Assembly: GCA_045599585.1 (NCBI GenBank)
Contig: JAZRWH010000049.1
Location: forward strand, 1-64,000
DNA length: 64,000 nucleotides
Direction: 5' to 3'
From: RGIG464 sp045599585
GTDB taxonomy: Bacteria; Myxococcota_A; Bradymonadia; UBA4248
Position 1 is the first letter of the stretch; every line of letters starts with the position of its first letter. The position numbers were made by a program, and so were the translations under genes. This document shows positions 62,269 through 64,000 of the stretch, in pieces. The notes beneath the pieces were generated by a model. That model did no database searches, had not been told where the DNA came from, and was given only the letters and a program-made list of their open reading frames with translations.

Positions 62269-64000
62269 TTAGTTAATGAATACCTTTTGATCGACTGTCG
62301 CCTCTCCAGGACCAAAATTCCACATATCTTTTTTGGACTCAAGACATTTGACAAGCTCGCCCGTGCTTTCTGTTGGGGTTACCGTAAAACTATCGACAGC
62401 ACCGTCAGCCTTAATTTTAAGGGTTACATAGAACTTATCGACCTGTAAACTACCCGTCTTTTTGAGGCGTTTTTGACAAGCAACGATCGTAGGTTGGACT
62501 TTTTTCCATCCAGCAACCATTCTATCCGGTGCATCTGCCGCAGACGCTTTGTTCATTCCCTGGTATTTAGATCCAGCAACAGCTTCTAAAGCTGAATTAT
62601 CTTCAACAGCTCTACCAAGATCAGCAGATTTTCTGCCATCCGCTCGAATAACAGGCACGGTTGGCGCTGCTGCAACAGCCGATTCTTCAGAATTTGCCGC
62701 ATCATCTACGGTATTTGCTGCATTCGCCTGATTCGCAGCTTTACGAGCGGAAGAATCACTGCCGCCGCGATGACGAACTTTTTCAGCCCCAGAACCGCCG
62801 ATAATCTCAACTTCGCCTATTTCATCTGAGTCATTCACAAGGGTATCACTGCCAACGGATCTTCCCTGAACCGTGCCAAAACCTGCATTTAGCTTGCTCA
62901 TGTCACTATCTTCAGGCTTCTGCTGTGCCCAAATCGTCACGCAAATGACAATCACAGCAAAAACGAGAGCCACAACGCCAATGATCGCAAATTTCGTCAT
63001 ATTGCGTTTCTTCGTGTCTGCCTTTTCTACGTCACGAAGCATGGAAAGTTCAATCAGCATCGAAGCTTCGCTGGGACCATCTGGATTGGCATTCTCCTGA
63101 TAATCGATTTTATCGATTTCTTCACTGGCTTTGGCCAATTCTTCCTGACGCTTCATCAATTCATCGAAGCGCGTTGAACGACGTGCCACTGCAGATTCAG
63201 CTTGCGAGGACTCGGCACACAAACTATCAGAATCAGCAAGTCCTTCTGGCGCATCTGCATTGGATTCCACAAGATCATTCACAAGTCCTTGCGGGAGGAG
63301 GCAAGAGGCTTCATCGTCCAAGTCGATCGCTCCCATATCAAGATCGATCTCCTGAACACTCTCATCGCCAACAACAGCTTCTGCACTGGCCTGGTCATTA
63401 GCAGCATCCACTTTGTCAATCGCAGGGAGCTGCTCCATCGAATCCCCATCATCGAGATCAATGTTGCCAAGTTCAAGCGCGCCTTCAGCAGCCACAGATG
63501 TACTGAGAGAAACTTTTTGAGCTGCAACCGGCAGAATTGACTGATCAAGATCAAGATCAATGTGAGGCAAACCCATTGAAGAATCCGCATCTTCGTCAAG
63601 ATCAATGTCAGCCAAAACATCATCTTTCGCAAGAACCGAAGAAATGCTCTTGTTCAAACCACTCACGGCCTGCTGAGAAGCAGTCGAAGTAATACCTTGT
63701 CCCGTCGGAAGATCGCTTAACGCAATGCCGTCGACTTTCGAATCCAAACGAAAATCTGTCTCTGATGGCAGCCAATTACTGATGCTATCTGCGCGTTCCG
63801 CCCCATCCCCCGGAAGAAGCGCCTCAGCATCAGGAAGTTTAAGTGCTTCGGCCAGATCTTCTTTGCTGTCTAAAAGCATATCGTCGTCCAACGACGACTC
63901 TGCTTTCGAGGACGAGATAGCTACGTCTGCTTTCGGTAGCGCACTACCCGACTCTTTTTTCAAAGCACCCAACTCTGCTTTTAAACCGGCAAGGCCTGTC
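62269..64000 (-). CDS. AgmX/PglI-like membrane protein, 5' end outside window
   Basis: Partial: the frame is open to the window edge, so the true start is beyond 64000 and the TTG at 63972 is only internal. The visible ~577 residues begin with a long Asp/Ser/Leu-rich disordered region holding repeated acidic motifs (IDLD, DIDLDED, GNIDLDDG). A charged helix follows (~275-310), then one membrane helix (IGVVALVFAVIVICVTIWA, ~340). A second disordered stretch and a C-terminal ~85-residue domain complete it: KVQPTIVACQKRL...GSLQVDKFYVTLKI...VKCLESK. This matches the AgmX/PglI C-terminal, TonB-like domain of myxobacterial motility proteins. Gliding or envelope energy transfer is a family-based guess. 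Confidence 0.78.
   Translation of the reverse strand, partial: TGLAGLKAELGALKKESGSALPKADVAISSSKAESSLDDDMLLDSKEDLAEALKLPDAEALLPGDGAERADSISNWLPSETDFRLDSKVDGIALSDLPTGQGITSTASQQAVSGLNKSISSVLAKDDVLADIDLDEDADSSMGLPHIDLDLDQSILPVAAQKVSLSTSVAAEGALELGNIDLDDGDSMEQLPAIDKVDAANDQASAEAVVGDESVQEIDLDMGAIDLDDEASCLLPQGLVNDLVESNADAPEGLADSDSLCAESSQAESAVARRSTRFDELMKRQEELAKASEEIDKIDYQENANPDGPSEASMLIELSMLRDVEKADTKKRNMTKFAIIGVVALVFAVIVICVTIWAQQKPEDSDMSKLNAGFGTVQGRSVGSDTLVNDSDEIGEVEIIGGSGAEKVRHRGGSDSSARKAANQANAANTVDDAANSEESAVAAAPTVPVIRADGRKSADLGRAVEDNSALEAVAGSKYQGMNKASAADAPDRMVAGWKKVQPTIVACQKRLKKTGSLQVDKFYVTLKIKADGAVDSFTVTPTESTGELVKCLESKKDMWNFGPGEATVDQKVFIN

Overview
The window looks like chromosome from a diderm, AT-leaning bacterium, most probably a Myxococcota/Deltaproteobacteria-type lineage. 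This rests on family content, not on any marker gene: DUF4215 cysteine-rich repeats fused to a fibro-slime domain, a second CGGC-repeat lipoprotein, a membrane Ser/Thr kinase, a DUF507 protein, an AgmX/PglI-type C-terminus, a CFI-box C-terminal signal, many lipobox lipoproteins and a TatA. No rRNA, tRNA, CRISPR array, prophage or transposase gene was found.

Layout. 1-1035 is non-coding and holds the end of a MITE plus decayed relatives. 1036-8786 (all minus): mntP, a DUF507 gene and a 2132-residue beta-repeat protein of unknown function. 8787-10206 is non-coding with a long hairpin element and a complete MITE. 10207-19914 (minus): Ser/Thr kinase, clpA, clpS, a MORN_2-repeat secreted protein and a secreted TPR protein. 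20156-24888 (minus): a DUF58 - transglutaminase - MoxR operon. 25196-34211 (plus): YkgJ-type cysteine-cluster protein, a membrane protein with a disordered tail, an ACE-like M2 peptidase lipoprotein, a CGGC-repeat lipoprotein and an MBL-fold lipoprotein. 34538-43992 (minus): two lipoproteins, mtaB, a radical SAM protein, a glycosyltransferase/phosphoglycosyltransferase fusion overlapping mutS, and tatA. 44856-49905 (minus): sbcC and sbcD. 50260-57240: MBL hydrolase, the DUF4215/fibro-slime lipoprotein, and a four-repeat secreted protein. Two small YGxP lipoproteins lie on the minus strand. 58201-64000 (minus): a fibronectin/CFI-box/barrel fusion coupled to asd, a secreted protein, and a partial AgmX/PglI-like membrane protein.

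The most unusual content lies between the genes. I count 21 hairpins in 64 kb built to one rule: outer stem X, then TAT, inner stem Y, loop, Y', then ATA, one unpaired C, then X'. X and Y differ between copies but keep pairing; only the TAT/ATA junction and the extra base stay constant. Nine copies (type I) share a fixed frame with GTAG at the foot of the stem and a second G-run/C-run hairpin, yet carry exchanged inner hairpins. Twelve (type II) have unrelated stems; some stand back to back in one orientation (38825-38926; 44146-44252). Several sit just after stop codons, and they flank and divide the sbcD-sbcC locus, whose family of products cuts DNA hairpins. I do not know a described element with this rule; REP/RAYT and attC-like sites are the nearest analogies.

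A separate MITE family has a 14-bp terminal inverted repeat and 9-bp target duplications (two complete copies and one partial). Other points of interest are an in-frame TGA in one YGxP lipoprotein gene, with the family-like C-terminus continuing beyond it, and a protein whose CFI-box sorting signal runs directly into a second signal peptide and barrel domain.
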